Shown here piece by piece: positions 1-6,997 of a stretch of DNA of 64,000 bases. Below the pieces are notes generated by a model that saw only the letters and a program-made list of their open reading frames with translations, was not told where the DNA came from and made no database searches. The stretch lies in contig NZ_AP018818.1 of assembly GCF_024349785.1 (NCBI RefSeq), forward strand, positions 186,001 to 250,000, read 5' to 3'. The position numbers were made by a program, and so were the translations under genes. The DNA comes from Sphingomonas bisphenolicum. GTDB taxonomy: Bacteria > Pseudomonadota > Alphaproteobacteria > Sphingomonadales > Sphingomonadaceae. Position 1 is the stretch's first letter; the number at the start of each line of letters is the position of its first letter.

Positions 1-208
1 GGATTTTCTTACGATCGACGGCGATCATCCTTCTCTGGCCGGGCGGCAGGGGGATGCGATCCTCGACGGGTTGATCTTCGCCGCAGGTCGGTCGGCGATT
101 GACGGCGTCTGGCGGCGCGGTCGCCGCGTCGTCGAGCAAGGCCGGCATATCCATCGCGACCGCATTGCCGCGCGCTATCGGCGCGTGCTCGCAGATCTGC
201 TCGCATGA
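1..208 (+). CDS. hutF: Formimidoylglutamate deiminase, C-terminal fragment
   Basis: Only the last 68 codons are present; the reading frame begins at base 2 and the 5' part lies outside the window. The residues DGDHPSLAGR followed by a DGVWRRGRRVVEQGRH stretch match the C-terminal end of amidohydrolase-superfamily formimidoylglutamate deiminases, which convert N-formimidoyl-glutamate to N-formylglutamate in histidine degradation. The stop codon overlaps the start of the next gene in an ATGA junction, and that gene is a HutC-type repressor, which supports the assignment. A related amidohydrolase cannot be excluded from the fragment alone, but the combination with hutC makes hutF the best reading. 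Confidence 0.75.
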   Translation, partial: DFLTIDGDHPSLAGRQGDAILDGLIFAAGRSAIDGVWRRGRRVVEQGRHIHRDRIAARYRRVLADLLA

Positions 209-903
209 AGCCGGCGACGCTGCACGATCGCATCCGCCAGGATATAGAAAATCGGATCATGGCGGGCGTGTGGGAGCCGGGGCACCGCATTCCGCCGGAG
301 CATGAATTGATGGCCGAATATGCCTGTTCGCGGATGACCGTGAACAAGGCCATATCCGCCTTGACCGAACGCGGCCTGATCGACCGGCGCAAGCGCGCGG
401 GCAGCTTTGTCGCTGCGCCGACGATGCATCGCGCGATGCTGGAGATTCCGGATGTGGCGGTGGAGGTCGAACGACGGGGGCGCAGGCATAGTATAGAAAT
501 ATTGGAGCGGACCGAACGGGAGGGCGATAGCGATGATCGTCGCCTGCTGGCGATGACGGCGGGGCCGGTACTCGCCTTGCGTGGCATCCATCGCGCCGAT
601 GGAACGCCCTTCGCGCTGGAAGAGCGACTCATCAACCTTGTCATCGTCCCTGCCGCCGCGGATATAGACTTTACGCGCGAAAGCCCCGGCCGCTGGCTGC
701 TCGGCCATGTTCCCTGGACGGACGCGCAGCATCGCATCACGGCGACGGCCGCGACCGCCGCCCAGGCGGCGCATCTGGACCTGCATCCAGGCGCGCCATG
801 CCTGTCGATCGAACGCGCCACATGGCGCACCCAAGAACGCATCACGCATGTCAGACTGCTTTATCCGGGCGATCATGCATTGAGCGCGCGCTTCATCGCC
901 TGA
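205..903 (+). CDS. hutC: Histidine utilization repressor HutC (GntR family)
   Basis: 232 residues. Residues about 8-70 form a GntR winged helix (GHRIPPEHELMAEY followed by SRMTVNKAISALTERGLI, the recognition helix region), and residues about 85-225 are a UTRA effector domain ending in the family-typical ITHVRLLYPGDHALSARF. HutC represses the hut operon and is released by urocanate. It starts inside the hutF stop codon, so the two genes are translationally coupled. The C-terminal sequence and the hutF neighbour together make this specific. No hut structural gene follows downstream; the rest of the operon should lie to the left of the window. Confidence 0.9.
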   Translation: MKPATLHDRIRQDIENRIMAGVWEPGHRIPPEHELMAEYACSRMTVNKAISALTERGLIDRRKRAGSFVAAPTMHRAMLEIPDVAVEVERRGRRHSIEILERTEREGDSDDRRLLAMTAGPVLALRGIHRADGTPFALEERLINLVIVPAAADIDFTRESPGRWLLGHVPWTDAQHRITATAATAAQAAHLDLHPGAPCLSIERATWRTQERITHVRLLYPGDHALSARFIA

Positions 904-959
904 TCGCCGCCGCGCCGGCCCTTCAAAGCATGGGAAACCGGCCGTATTCCGCCGGAAAG

Positions 960-985
960 GGAACCTGCCATCTGGGGCGCGGGTT
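960..985 (+). promoter_or_regulatory. Possible EcfG-type general stress promoter
   Basis: GGAAC at 960-964 is followed 18 bases later by GTT at 983-985, close to the alphaproteobacterial EcfG consensus (GGAAC, about 17 bases, GTT). It lies about 20 bp upstream of the start of the small membrane protein gene at 1007. Spacing is at the upper limit, so this is tentative. Confidence 0.3.
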
Positions 986-1006
986 ATCGCGCCAAAGGAG
1001 AAGGCG

Positions 1007-1243
1007 ATGGATGAGACTGGGAACAAAGAGGAAAGCGTCACCCATGTGACGACGACCGACGCGCGAAGTGGCTCGCGGACGCGGGTTACCCGTAATATCC
1101 TTGCGGTCAGCCTGCTGCTGATCGTCATCCTTCTGGCGGTGGCAGTCGGGTTCGGCTTTTTCGAAACGGGTCGGTCCGGTGCCGACAATGTGAATGTCGA
1201 CAACGGCGCGCAGCAAAGCGGTCATCCATCCAATGGCGGTTGA
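1007..1243 (+). CDS. Small single-pass membrane protein, unknown function
   Basis: 78 residues. A polar N-terminus (about residues 1-27) precedes one hydrophobic segment at about residues 29-51 (NILAVSLLLIVILLAVAVGF), followed by a short Asn/Gly-rich tail that would lie outside if the protein is N-in. The start is supported by an AAGGAG ribosome binding site 8 bases upstream. No family was recognised. The possible EcfG-like promoter in front suggests a general-stress gene, as do many small membrane proteins of sphingomonads, but this is inference only. Confidence 0.6.
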   Translation: MDETGNKEESVTHVTTTDARSGSRTRVTRNILAVSLLLIVILLAVAVGFGFFETGRSGADNVNVDNGAQQSGHPSNGG

Positions 1244-1517
1244 TGCCGGGCGGCTTGTCGTTCGGAGGGGACGCAGAGATCGTCGACACAGGGGGCAATT
1301 CGATTGATCTTACTTCCTTGTCCACTCAGCCGACCGCCGACCGCCTTCCCGGGTTGCTGTTCGGCTTTTTCAAGCAAAATCAATGGCTAGGCAAAAATTG
1401 GCCGGTGGCCGCGTTAACCATTTTTTCACAAATATCGACAAGATTCGGGGATGCTCGACCTGGTCGGGAACAACTGCGCCGAAAAATCGACGCTTTCGCT
1501 GCTAAAGGAATGTCGCG

Positions 1518-1889
1518 ATGACAGTCGATAAATTGGCCTTCAGATTTGACCGGAGGCAACATCCGCGCTTCGTCACCGCTTTCGAAGCCGAATTGCTCGA
1601 AGGCGATGAAGCGCGCATGGTGATCGTCGGCGATATCTCGGCGGGCGGATGCCTGCTGGAAGAAGGTCGCGGATTAAAGGTCGGTAGTCGCGTGCAGCTC
1701 CGCGCCAAGGGGCTGGACATGGCATCGCGTATCAGCTGGGTTCGCGACGACCTGTGCGGCGTGCGCTTCACCCAGATGGTGGACCCGCTACAGGTCATTC
1801 AGGATAATATGACGAGCGTTCCAAGCCTGACGGATATGATCGCGAAATTCTCGCGGGACCGCCTGGACGGGGCCGAATTACGGCGTTGA
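1518..1889 (+). CDS. PilZ domain protein
   Basis: 123 residues, essentially a single PilZ domain. The c-di-GMP-binding signature is visible: RRQHPR at about residues 11-16 (the RxxxR motif) and DISAGG about 27 residues later (the D/NxSxxG motif), followed by the beta-barrel strands ending in GVRFTQM. Such stand-alone PilZ proteins bind c-di-GMP and act on motility, adhesion or polysaccharide output, but the partner is not evident here. An AAGGAA ribosome binding site precedes the ATG. It converges on the FerB-like gene with a hairpin between them. Confidence 0.85.
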   Translation: MTVDKLAFRFDRRQHPRFVTAFEAELLEGDEARMVIVGDISAGGCLLEEGRGLKVGSRVQLRAKGLDMASRISWVRDDLCGVRFTQMVDPLQVIQDNMTSVPSLTDMIAKFSRDRLDGAELRR

Positions 1890-1907
1890 AATTCCGTCCG
1901 GGATGCC

Positions 1908-1937
1908 GAAGCGGACCGGCCGGAACCGATCCGCTTC
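1908..1937. terminator. Hairpin between convergent genes, likely bidirectional terminator
   Basis: An 8-bp perfect inverted repeat GAAGCGGA (1908-1915) and TCCGCTTC (1930-1937) with a 14-base loop sits between the stop codons of the PilZ gene and the convergent hydratase gene. No clear T-tract is present, so termination is inferred from position and stem strength. Confidence 0.45.
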
Positions 1938-1947
1938 ATAGGACAGA

Positions 1948-2784
1948 TCAGCTTTTCGCCTTGTCCAGATCATAGCTGCCCAGCCCCGGCTTGAATGTCT
2001 TTTCGTCGATAAACTGCCGGGTCGCTTCCTTGCGGCCTTCGCTGTCGAAAAAGCCGGCCGCTTCCTGCGCGCGCACCAGATAATCCTCCGCATTATGGTA
2101 GGTCATTTCGCGCACGCGGCGGATGGCCCATTTCGTGGCGCGAAGAGCTTCCGCATTCTTGCCCAGCAACACGGTCGCGATCTCCGTCACGCGCGCTTCA
2201 AGCGCGGCGGCCGGCACGGCTTCGTTCACAAGGCCCCATTCCGCCGCCTGCGTGCCGGTCAGGTTCTCGCCCATCATGGCGTGATACATCGATCGCCGGA
2301 ACCCCGTCAGTTCGGTGATGATCTTGCTCGCGCCGCCGCCGGGCAGGATGCCCCAGTTGATTTCGGAAAGGCCAAACTGCGCATCTTCCGCCGCGACAGC
2401 CAGGTCGCAGGCAAAAAGCGGGCCATAGGCACCGCCGAAGCACCAGCCGTTGATCATCGCGATCGTCGGCTTCTGATACCAGCGCAGCCGTTCCCACCAG
2501 CCATAGGCCTCTCTTTGCGCCTTGCGCGTCGCGTGCAGGCCTTGCTGCTCATTTTCCCGGAAATATTCTTTCAGGTCCATGCCGGCGGACCATGACGTGC
2601 CTTCGCCCGTCAACACCAGCACGCCGACATCGTCCCGAAATTCCAGCTCTTCCAATATCCGCATCATCTGCCGGTTGAGCTTGGGGCTCATGCAGTTGCG
2701 CTTCTCCGGGCGATTGAACCACACAGTGGCGATGCGGTTTTCGACCTTGAAGCCGACAGTATCTTCTTCTGCGCGATCAGACAT
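1948..2784 (-). CDS. Hydroxycinnamoyl-CoA hydratase/lyase, FerB-like
   Basis: 278 residues of the crotonase fold. Hallmarks of the feruloyl/p-coumaroyl-CoA hydratase-lyase branch are present: NRPEKRNCMSP near the N-terminus, SWSAGMDLKEYF, INGWCFGGAYGPLFACDLA (oxyanion hole and CoA pocket), GLSEINWGI with the catalytic glutamate, and a KPGLGSYD tail. These enzymes hydrate hydroxycinnamoyl-CoA and release acetyl-CoA plus a hydroxybenzaldehyde such as vanillin. A divergent MarR regulator with two perfect operators in the gap indicates inducible control, as in the ferulate systems of Sphingobium and Pseudomonas. The partner feruloyl-CoA synthetase is not in the window, and the enzyme's exact substrate is inferred. 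Confidence 0.88.
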   Translation of the reverse strand: MSDRAEEDTVGFKVENRIATVWFNRPEKRNCMSPKLNRQMMRILEELEFRDDVGVLVLTGEGTSWSAGMDLKEYFRENEQQGLHATRKAQREAYGWWERLRWYQKPTIAMINGWCFGGAYGPLFACDLAVAAEDAQFGLSEINWGILPGGGASKIITELTGFRRSMYHAMMGENLTGTQAAEWGLVNEAVPAAALEARVTEIATVLLGKNAEALRATKWAIRRVREMTYHNAEDYLVRAQEAAGFFDSEGRKEATRQFIDEKTFKPGLGSYDLDKAKS

Positions 2785-2812
2785 GGCATTCCTTCCCGGA
2801 TTGACTAAAGCT

Positions 2813-2855
2813 TGCTATGATAGATAGCATAATTTAATTGCTATGTACAATAGCA
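2813..2855. promoter_or_regulatory. Tandem MarR-type operators in the divergent promoter
   Basis: Two copies of the same perfect palindrome, TGCTAT-N5-ATAGCA, lie at 2813-2829 and 2839-2855, with centres 26 bp apart. They fill the short AT-rich gap between the FerB-like gene and the MarR gene. The most likely ligand is the adjacent MarR protein, repressing both directions until an effector such as a hydroxycinnamoyl-CoA releases it. Confidence 0.8.
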
Positions 2856-2868
2856 TAATGGAGCCTTG

Positions 2869-3288
2869 ATGCACGATCCTCTTGCCCATCTGCCCGGCTA
2901 CGCCCTGCGTCGGGCGGCGCATGTGATGATGGATGATCTTTCCACGCGTCTGCAGGCAATCGACCTGAAATTGTCCGAGGCGTCGGTTTTGCTGCTGATC
3001 GACGGGCGGGACGACATTACGTCGAGCGAGATCGGGCGCGTCCTCGACATTCAGCGCGCGAACATGGTGCCGCTGCTCAATCGTCTGGATGCGCAGAAGC
3101 TGATCCGGCGCAGGCCGCTGGATCGCAAGTCGATGGCGATCATGCTCACCGAGGAGGGGCAGGAACGGCTCGTGCGCGCCAAGGCCATCACCGAAGCGTT
3201 CGAGGCGGACCTGTTGGCGCGCATTCCCAGGCAGCATCGGGATCATTTCGTTCCGGCGCTCAATGCCCTTTGGATGACGGCGCCGTAG
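2869..3288 (+). CDS. MarR family regulator of hydroxycinnamate catabolism
   Basis: 139 residues from the ATG at 2869; a TTG one codon earlier is possible but less likely. A winged helix covers about residues 30-100: DDITSSEIGRVLDIQRANM is the recognition region and LDRKSMAIMLTEEG the wing. The protein is divergent from the FerB-like gene, and two identical palindromes occupy the 84-bp gap, so autoregulation plus repression of the catabolic gene is the natural model. In ferulate-degrading sphingomonads the equivalent regulator is called FerC and senses feruloyl-CoA; the effector here is inferred. Confidence 0.85.
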   Translation: MHDPLAHLPGYALRRAAHVMMDDLSTRLQAIDLKLSEASVLLLIDGRDDITSSEIGRVLDIQRANMVPLLNRLDAQKLIRRRPLDRKSMAIMLTEEGQERLVRAKAITEAFEADLLARIPRQHRDHFVPALNALWMTAP

Positions 3289-3613
3289 CCCGACTGCGGT
3301 GGGGCAACGGACAATGACCGGCGCCCCACGCGCCGCCCAAAGCCAAGCCCGGCGTCATCGCCTATCCGCCTGGTGACAAAAGAGACTCGTGCCAGCGCCG
3401 CTCATTTCTGCTTGCATACCGGATCGTCTCCACCCTTGCGCAGCGCCGGATTTTGAAATTGAAGCGACTTGTGCTAAAGCCACTTTGCTGAACGTCGCGT
3501 TTTGACGGATATCGGGCCGCTTCGGCTCTCCTTTGTCCCCATATTTGCCTCTAAAAGCCGGGATGCGCGAATTGTCGCGTATGCCCGTGGACTTGCGACA
3601 AGGAGACTTCGTT
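3289..3613 (+). other. Intergenic region with cold-shock gene leader
   Basis: No convincing gene. GTGGGGC and GCCCCAC just after the MarR stop form a possible terminator stem (about 3299-3330). The rest probably holds the promoter and the long 5' leader usual for cold-shock genes. An AAGGAG ribosome binding site ends the region at about 3599-3604. Confidence 0.4.
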
Positions 3614-3820
3614 ATGATCACCGGAACCGTCAAATTCTTCAATGCCGACAAGGGCTATGGCTTCATCGCTCCGGAAACCGGCGGCGACGATGCTTTCGTC
3701 CATATTTCCGCCGTCGAACGCGCCGGCCTGCGCACGCTCGATAAGGACCAGCGCGTGACCTACGAACTGGAAAAGGATCAGCGCGGCAAGATGTCGGCAG
3801 TCAATCTCCAGGCGGCCTGA
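3614..3820 (+). CDS. CspA-family cold-shock protein
   Basis: 68 residues, the normal length for a single cold-shock domain. RNP1 (KGYGFI) and RNP2 (DAFVHIS) are intact, so the protein should bind single-stranded RNA/DNA as an RNA chaperone. The open frame extends upstream, but the start at MITGTVKFF is set by family alignment and by the AAGGAG site 8 bases upstream. It is followed by DUF6481 and other small proteins, a common sphingomonad arrangement. Whether it is cold-, stress- or growth-phase-induced cannot be read from the sequence. Confidence 0.93.
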   Translation: MITGTVKFFNADKGYGFIAPETGGDDAFVHISAVERAGLRTLDKDQRVTYELEKDQRGKMSAVNLQAA

Positions 3821-3907
3821 CAAGGCATTATCGGGGGGACTTGGCCGGGCGGCTCCATCGCCTGGCCCCTTCCCGCCTGCATTTGGAACAACAGGATATT
3901 TCTCTGC

Positions 3908-4237
3908 ATGAAAAGATATAAGGAACCACAGTTTCAGGAGCGCATAGCTGCGGCGGCGCGCGCCCGAACGGCGGTTCTCGAGCAACTGCGTGACAAGCCT
4001 CCGGTCGATGAGGCCGCGGCGGCGGAACGCGCCGAACGGCGTCTCGCAAAGGAAGCGGCTGCGCGGGAAAAGCGTCAGAAAGCGCTTCTGGCGGCCAAGG
4101 AAGAAAAGGCCGCCAAGCGGGCGCTGGCCCTGGAAGCCGCGGCGGCAAGCGCCGCACGCCAGAAGCCGGTGCTGACGGAAGCCGAACGCAAGGCCGCGCG
4201 CGACGCGCGCTATCTGGCCCGGAAGAACCGGGCCTGA
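3908..4237 (+). CDS. DUF6481 family protein
   Basis: 109 residues, very rich in Ala, Arg, Lys and Glu, predicted to be almost entirely helical or coiled coil. The opening KRYKEPQFQERIAAAARA and the ending TEAERKAARDARYLARKNRA match the DUF6481 family of alphaproteobacteria, which often sits next to cold-shock genes. Basic charge suggests nucleic-acid or ribosome association, but no function is established. It lies 87 bp downstream of the cold-shock gene on the same strand and may be co-transcribed with it. Confidence 0.75.
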   Translation: MKRYKEPQFQERIAAAARARTAVLEQLRDKPPVDEAAAAERAERRLAKEAAAREKRQKALLAAKEEKAAKRALALEAAAASAARQKPVLTEAERKAARDARYLARKNRA

Positions 4238-4371
4238 TTTTGAAGAGGCATGGCGCATTTCCACCGTCAGGCGGCGATCCGGGGATTAACGTCCCGACGG
4301 CGCGCCCTGCGGGAGGATCATGCGCCTTTCGCCTGCAAACAGAACGCGGCACAGGCCGCCAGGATTTTACA

Positions 4372-4512
4372 ATGAATATCACTCCCGAAACCCGCGGCCG
4401 CCCGGCCCTCCGCCTGCCTTATGGCCGGTCGGCCGGACGACCGGCCACGCCGGCAGCAGCAATATTGTCGAGCTGCGAATTGAAGCAGATCGTCGCGGCC
4501 GTGCTGGGCTGA
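4372..4512 (+). CDS. Putative small protein, 46 residues
   Basis: Starts MNITPETRGRPALRLPYGRS and ends ELKQIVAAVLG, a short amphipathic helix. The ribosome binding site is weak (CAGGAT about 10 bases upstream). Support comes from location inside a run of small same-strand genes and from the sensible N- and C-terminal composition. No family is claimed. The same frame stays open upstream to 4240, but that part has an unnatural Gly/Pro-rich composition and no start signal. Confidence 0.45.
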   Translation: MNITPETRGRPALRLPYGRSAGRPATPAAAILSSCELKQIVAAVLG

Positions 4513-4519
4513 ACATCGC

Positions 4520-4549
4520 AGGCCGGGAGGACATATGTCCTGCCGGCCT
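4520..4549. terminator. Strong 30-bp near-perfect palindrome
   Basis: AGGCCGG (4520-4526) pairs with CCGGCCT (4543-4549) and the inner GGACATATGTCC (4529-4540) is self-complementary, with only a GA/TG mismatch between the two stems. It lies between two small genes and has no following T-tract, so it may be a terminator, an mRNA stabiliser or a protein-binding site. Confidence 0.45.
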
Positions 4550-4571
4550 CCCAATATTATAAGGAACACCC

Positions 4572-4781
4572 ATGAGCCGAGAAAAAGTCCGCCCCTTTTT
4601 GATTACCAAGGATGAGGAAGGGAATTTTCGGCTCACTGTTCGCGAAACCCGCTATAATTCCCAGGGCTATCCGCTCGTAACATCTCAGTTGCAGGATGAA
4701 GTGTTCAAGTCGGCAGCGGCCGTGCGCAATTTCGCGCGCGACACGTTCAAGGCTCAACCCGGACAATATGCCACGCAATAA
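4572..4781 (+). CDS. Small hypothetical protein, 69 residues
   Basis: Sequence opens MSREKVRPFLITKDEEGNF and is rich in charged residues with an alternating beta-type pattern (FRLTVRETRY) and a C-terminal helix. No signal peptide or membrane segment. An AAGGAACACC site precedes the ATG. It sits 25 bp upstream of the spermidine-synthase-like gene on the same strand, so the two are probably co-transcribed. Function unknown. Confidence 0.7.
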   Translation: MSREKVRPFLITKDEEGNFRLTVRETRYNSQGYPLVTSQLQDEVFKSAAAVRNFARDTFKAQPGQYATQ

Positions 4782-4806
4782 CAGCGCATCAAGCCAATGA
4801 AGGGGC

Positions 4807-5508
4807 ATGTTTTTGGCCATAACTGCTGAAGTTGCGACAGTTCCGGTGGAACTGATCGACACGGCCGATCTTCCCGATGGCGGGACATTGCGCCTGTTGC
4901 GGCGCGGCGACGATTATTCGATCCGCTTTCGCGACACGGAATTGATGGGCAATCAGGTTCGGCAATCCGAAGAGGCACTGGCCATTTTGACATGCCAGCG
5001 GCTGGCGCATTCCGACAGCCGCATCCTCATCGGCGGGCTGGGCATGGGCTTTACGCTGGGGGCAGCGCTCAAAGCGCTCCCGGCGACTGCCGCCATCACG
5101 GTGTCCGAACTCCTCCCGGCGATCGTGGAATGGGCGAAAGGGCCGCTGGCCCACCTGTTCCACGACTATCTGAACGATGACCGCGTGTCGCTGAAGATGG
5201 GCGACGTCCATGATGCCATCGTGCAGGAGACGGTCGGATATGACGCGATCCTGCTGGATGTCGACAATGGACCCGATGGGTTGATCCACATCGCCAACGA
5301 ACGGCTCTATTGCAACTGGGGGTTGCGTGCGGCCTATGCGGCGTTGCGACCCAGGGGCATTCTGGCCATATGGTCGGCCTATCCCGACGACGATTTCGTC
5401 ATAAGGCTGGAGCAGGCCCGTTTCGATGTCGAAGAGGTTGATGTGGCGGTGGTGATCGACGGCGAGCCCGCTACCCACACCATCTGGTTTGCGACCCGAC
5501 GGGAATGA
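4807..5508 (+). CDS. Spermidine-synthase-like protein (SAM/dcSAM-binding Rossmann fold)
   Basis: 233 residues. An N-terminal beta region (about 12-55) precedes a Rossmann core with the glycine motif GGLGMGFTLG (about residues 76-85), an acidic residue after the second strand (VSELLPAIVEW), GDVHD, and YDAILLDVDNGPDGL where spermidine synthases carry the catalytic acid. The protein belongs to the SpeE-like superfamily, but it lacks the complete polyamine-pocket signature, so it may be a methyltransferase or an aminopropyltransferase of unknown substrate. AGGGG precedes the ATG. A small hairpin follows the stop codon. Confidence 0.7.
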   Translation: MFLAITAEVATVPVELIDTADLPDGGTLRLLRRGDDYSIRFRDTELMGNQVRQSEEALAILTCQRLAHSDSRILIGGLGMGFTLGAALKALPATAAITVSELLPAIVEWAKGPLAHLFHDYLNDDRVSLKMGDVHDAIVQETVGYDAILLDVDNGPDGLIHIANERLYCNWGLRAAYAALRPRGILAIWSAYPDDDFVIRLEQARFDVEEVDVAVVIDGEPATHTIWFATRRE

Positions 5509-5512
5509 TGCC

Positions 5513-5534
5513 ACGACCGGGATGGTCGTTTATT
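5513..5534 (+). terminator. Possible terminator after the SpeE-like gene
   Basis: ACGACC and GGTCGT form a 6-bp stem with a 5-base loop (5513-5529), followed by TTATT. The T-run is short, so this is a weak call based mainly on its position just after a stop codon. Confidence 0.4.
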
Positions 5535-5713
5535 CGTCTGGTCCATATCAGTCCCCATGATGGCGCGGCACAGCGCCACAGCAGCTTCTCGTCCCCTCCC
5601 CCTGTTTGTCCATTACATGGGCCGTCACTTCTGATCCTCGCATGACATCAATTCCACCGTCAGCCGGGAAGACGCCTGTCATCTCGCCCCGGACGCGACC
5701 ACAATCAGCTGGA

Positions 5714-5819
5714 GATTGACTTTTTCACGATCACCTTTGGCGAGACGTCGGACGAATATTCGCAAGAATTGCAGCTCAACCTCAATATCGACGGAAACAA
5801 GCTGGTCATCGGTGCCTGA
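5714..5819 (+). pseudogene. Possible gene remnant in the 349-bp gap
   Basis: The gap from 5509 to 5857 holds no complete gene, but its last part reads as a protein-like C-terminus: EIDFFTITFGETSDEYSQ, then LQLNLNIDGNKLVIGA and a stop at 5817-5819. The same frame is closed by a stop near 5630 and has no plausible start codon. A second short frame from an ATG near 5642 ends where the first becomes protein-like, as expected for a frameshifted or truncated gene. No family recognised. Confidence 0.3.
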
Positions 5820-5857
5820 GCGCATCGAGGGTGGCGATGTGACGGGGCGTCTCCTGC

Positions 5858-6973
5858 TTAAGGCAGCAGGACGGCCTTGATGCAGCCGCCCTCATGTTGA
5901 GCAACGACAGCGGCATTGATTTCGGCCAGCGGGAAGGTCGCGATCAGGCGGTCGAACGGGAAGCGACCCGCGCGATGCAGCGCCAGCAGTTCCGGGATGA
6001 AGCTGTCCAGGTCGCTGTCGCCCTCGACGATGCCGATGATCCTGTGGCCATAGGTAATGACCGACGCCAGGTTGATGGCGATGCTGCTTTCGGGCCGGGG
6101 CGGAACACCGACCAGTCCCAGCATGGCGTGGCTGGCGAGACTGGCGAGCGCCGCTTCGACCACCGTCTCGCGCCCGCTCGTTTCCAGCGCGAAGTCCACG
6201 CCATCGGGCAGGATGGCGCGGATCGCCGCGGATATGTCTTCAGATGCCGGGCCGCTGGCCGGGTCGATGACATGGGTCGCGCCCAGCTCCAGCGCCATGG
6301 CGCGGCGGCTCGCGATCGGCTCGACCAGAATGATGGTCGCGCACGCGCGAATGACGGCCGCCATCACCGCCGCCAGTCCGACCGGACCGCCGCCGAAGAT
6401 CGCGATGCTGCTTCCCGGCGGGCAGGCCATGGATCGCATGACGGCGCCCGCGCCCGTCTGCAGGCCGCAGGCGAGCGGACCGAGGGTTTCGAGCGCAATC
6501 CCCTGTGCATCGACGCGCACGACATTGCGCTCATGGGCCAGGGCGTGGCTGGCGAAGGAAGATTGGCCAAAGAAGCTGGCGGACAGGCGTTGCTCGCCAA
6601 GGCTGAGGCCGGAACTGCCGTCAGGACGCGCGCCGGTGTAGTTGAGCATGGGGAAGTCGCGACAATAGGACGGCAGATGCTCGTCGCAGCGGGCGCAATG
6701 GCCGCAACTGCTGAAGCCGATGACGACGGCGTCGCCGACCTGCACCTTCGTTACGGCAGAACCGATCGCCTCGACGATGCCCGCGCCCTCGTGGCCAAGC
6801 ACGGCGGGCAGCGGGATCGGAATGAACTGGTCGCGCGCGACGAGGTCGGTGTGGCACAAGCCGACCCCGGCGATCCGTACCCGCACCTCATTGGGCCGGG
6901 GCGTCTCGATCTGCACCGTCTCGACCGAGAAATCCCCGTGCGCTTCGCGCGCGATCGCCGCCATGATGTCCAC
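5858..6973 (-). CDS. Zinc-dependent alcohol dehydrogenase, aryl/allyl-alcohol type
   Basis: 371 residues, medium-chain dehydrogenase. Catalytic zinc ligands C40 (GLCHTDL), H61 with E62 (GHEGAG) and a later ACGLQTG cysteine are present, as are the four structural-zinc cysteines C90, C93, C96 and C104. The NAD site is FGGGPVGLAAV near residue 200. The whole resembles XylB-like aryl-alcohol dehydrogenases that oxidise primary alcohols to aldehydes. It is the last gene of the leftward seven-gene operon beginning with the TonB receptor at 14092, and it would supply the aldehyde for the aldehyde dehydrogenase encoded in the same operon. Confidence 0.88.
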   Translation of the reverse strand: MDIMAAIAREAHGDFSVETVQIETPRPNEVRVRIAGVGLCHTDLVARDQFIPIPLPAVLGHEGAGIVEAIGSAVTKVQVGDAVVIGFSSCGHCARCDEHLPSYCRDFPMLNYTGARPDGSSGLSLGEQRLSASFFGQSSFASHALAHERNVVRVDAQGIALETLGPLACGLQTGAGAVMRSMACPPGSSIAIFGGGPVGLAAVMAAVIRACATIILVEPIASRRAMALELGATHVIDPASGPASEDISAAIRAILPDGVDFALETSGRETVVEAALASLASHAMLGLVGVPPRPESSIAINLASVITYGHRIIGIVEGDSDLDSFIPELLALHRAGRFPFDRLIATFPLAEINAAVVAQHEGGCIKAVLLP

Positions 6974-6997
6974 TGGCCCTGTCCTTTCCGTGCGCGA

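Noticed and set aside
1240..1521. 93-codon frame between the small membrane protein and PilZ gene
   Set aside because: No ribosome binding site, unnatural composition, and overlap with the PilZ start.
3908..4237. DUF6481 gene as a low-complexity artefact
   Set aside because: Although Ala/Arg/Lys-rich, its N- and C-terminal patterns match a conserved alphaproteobacterial family and it has a normal position after the cold-shock gene.
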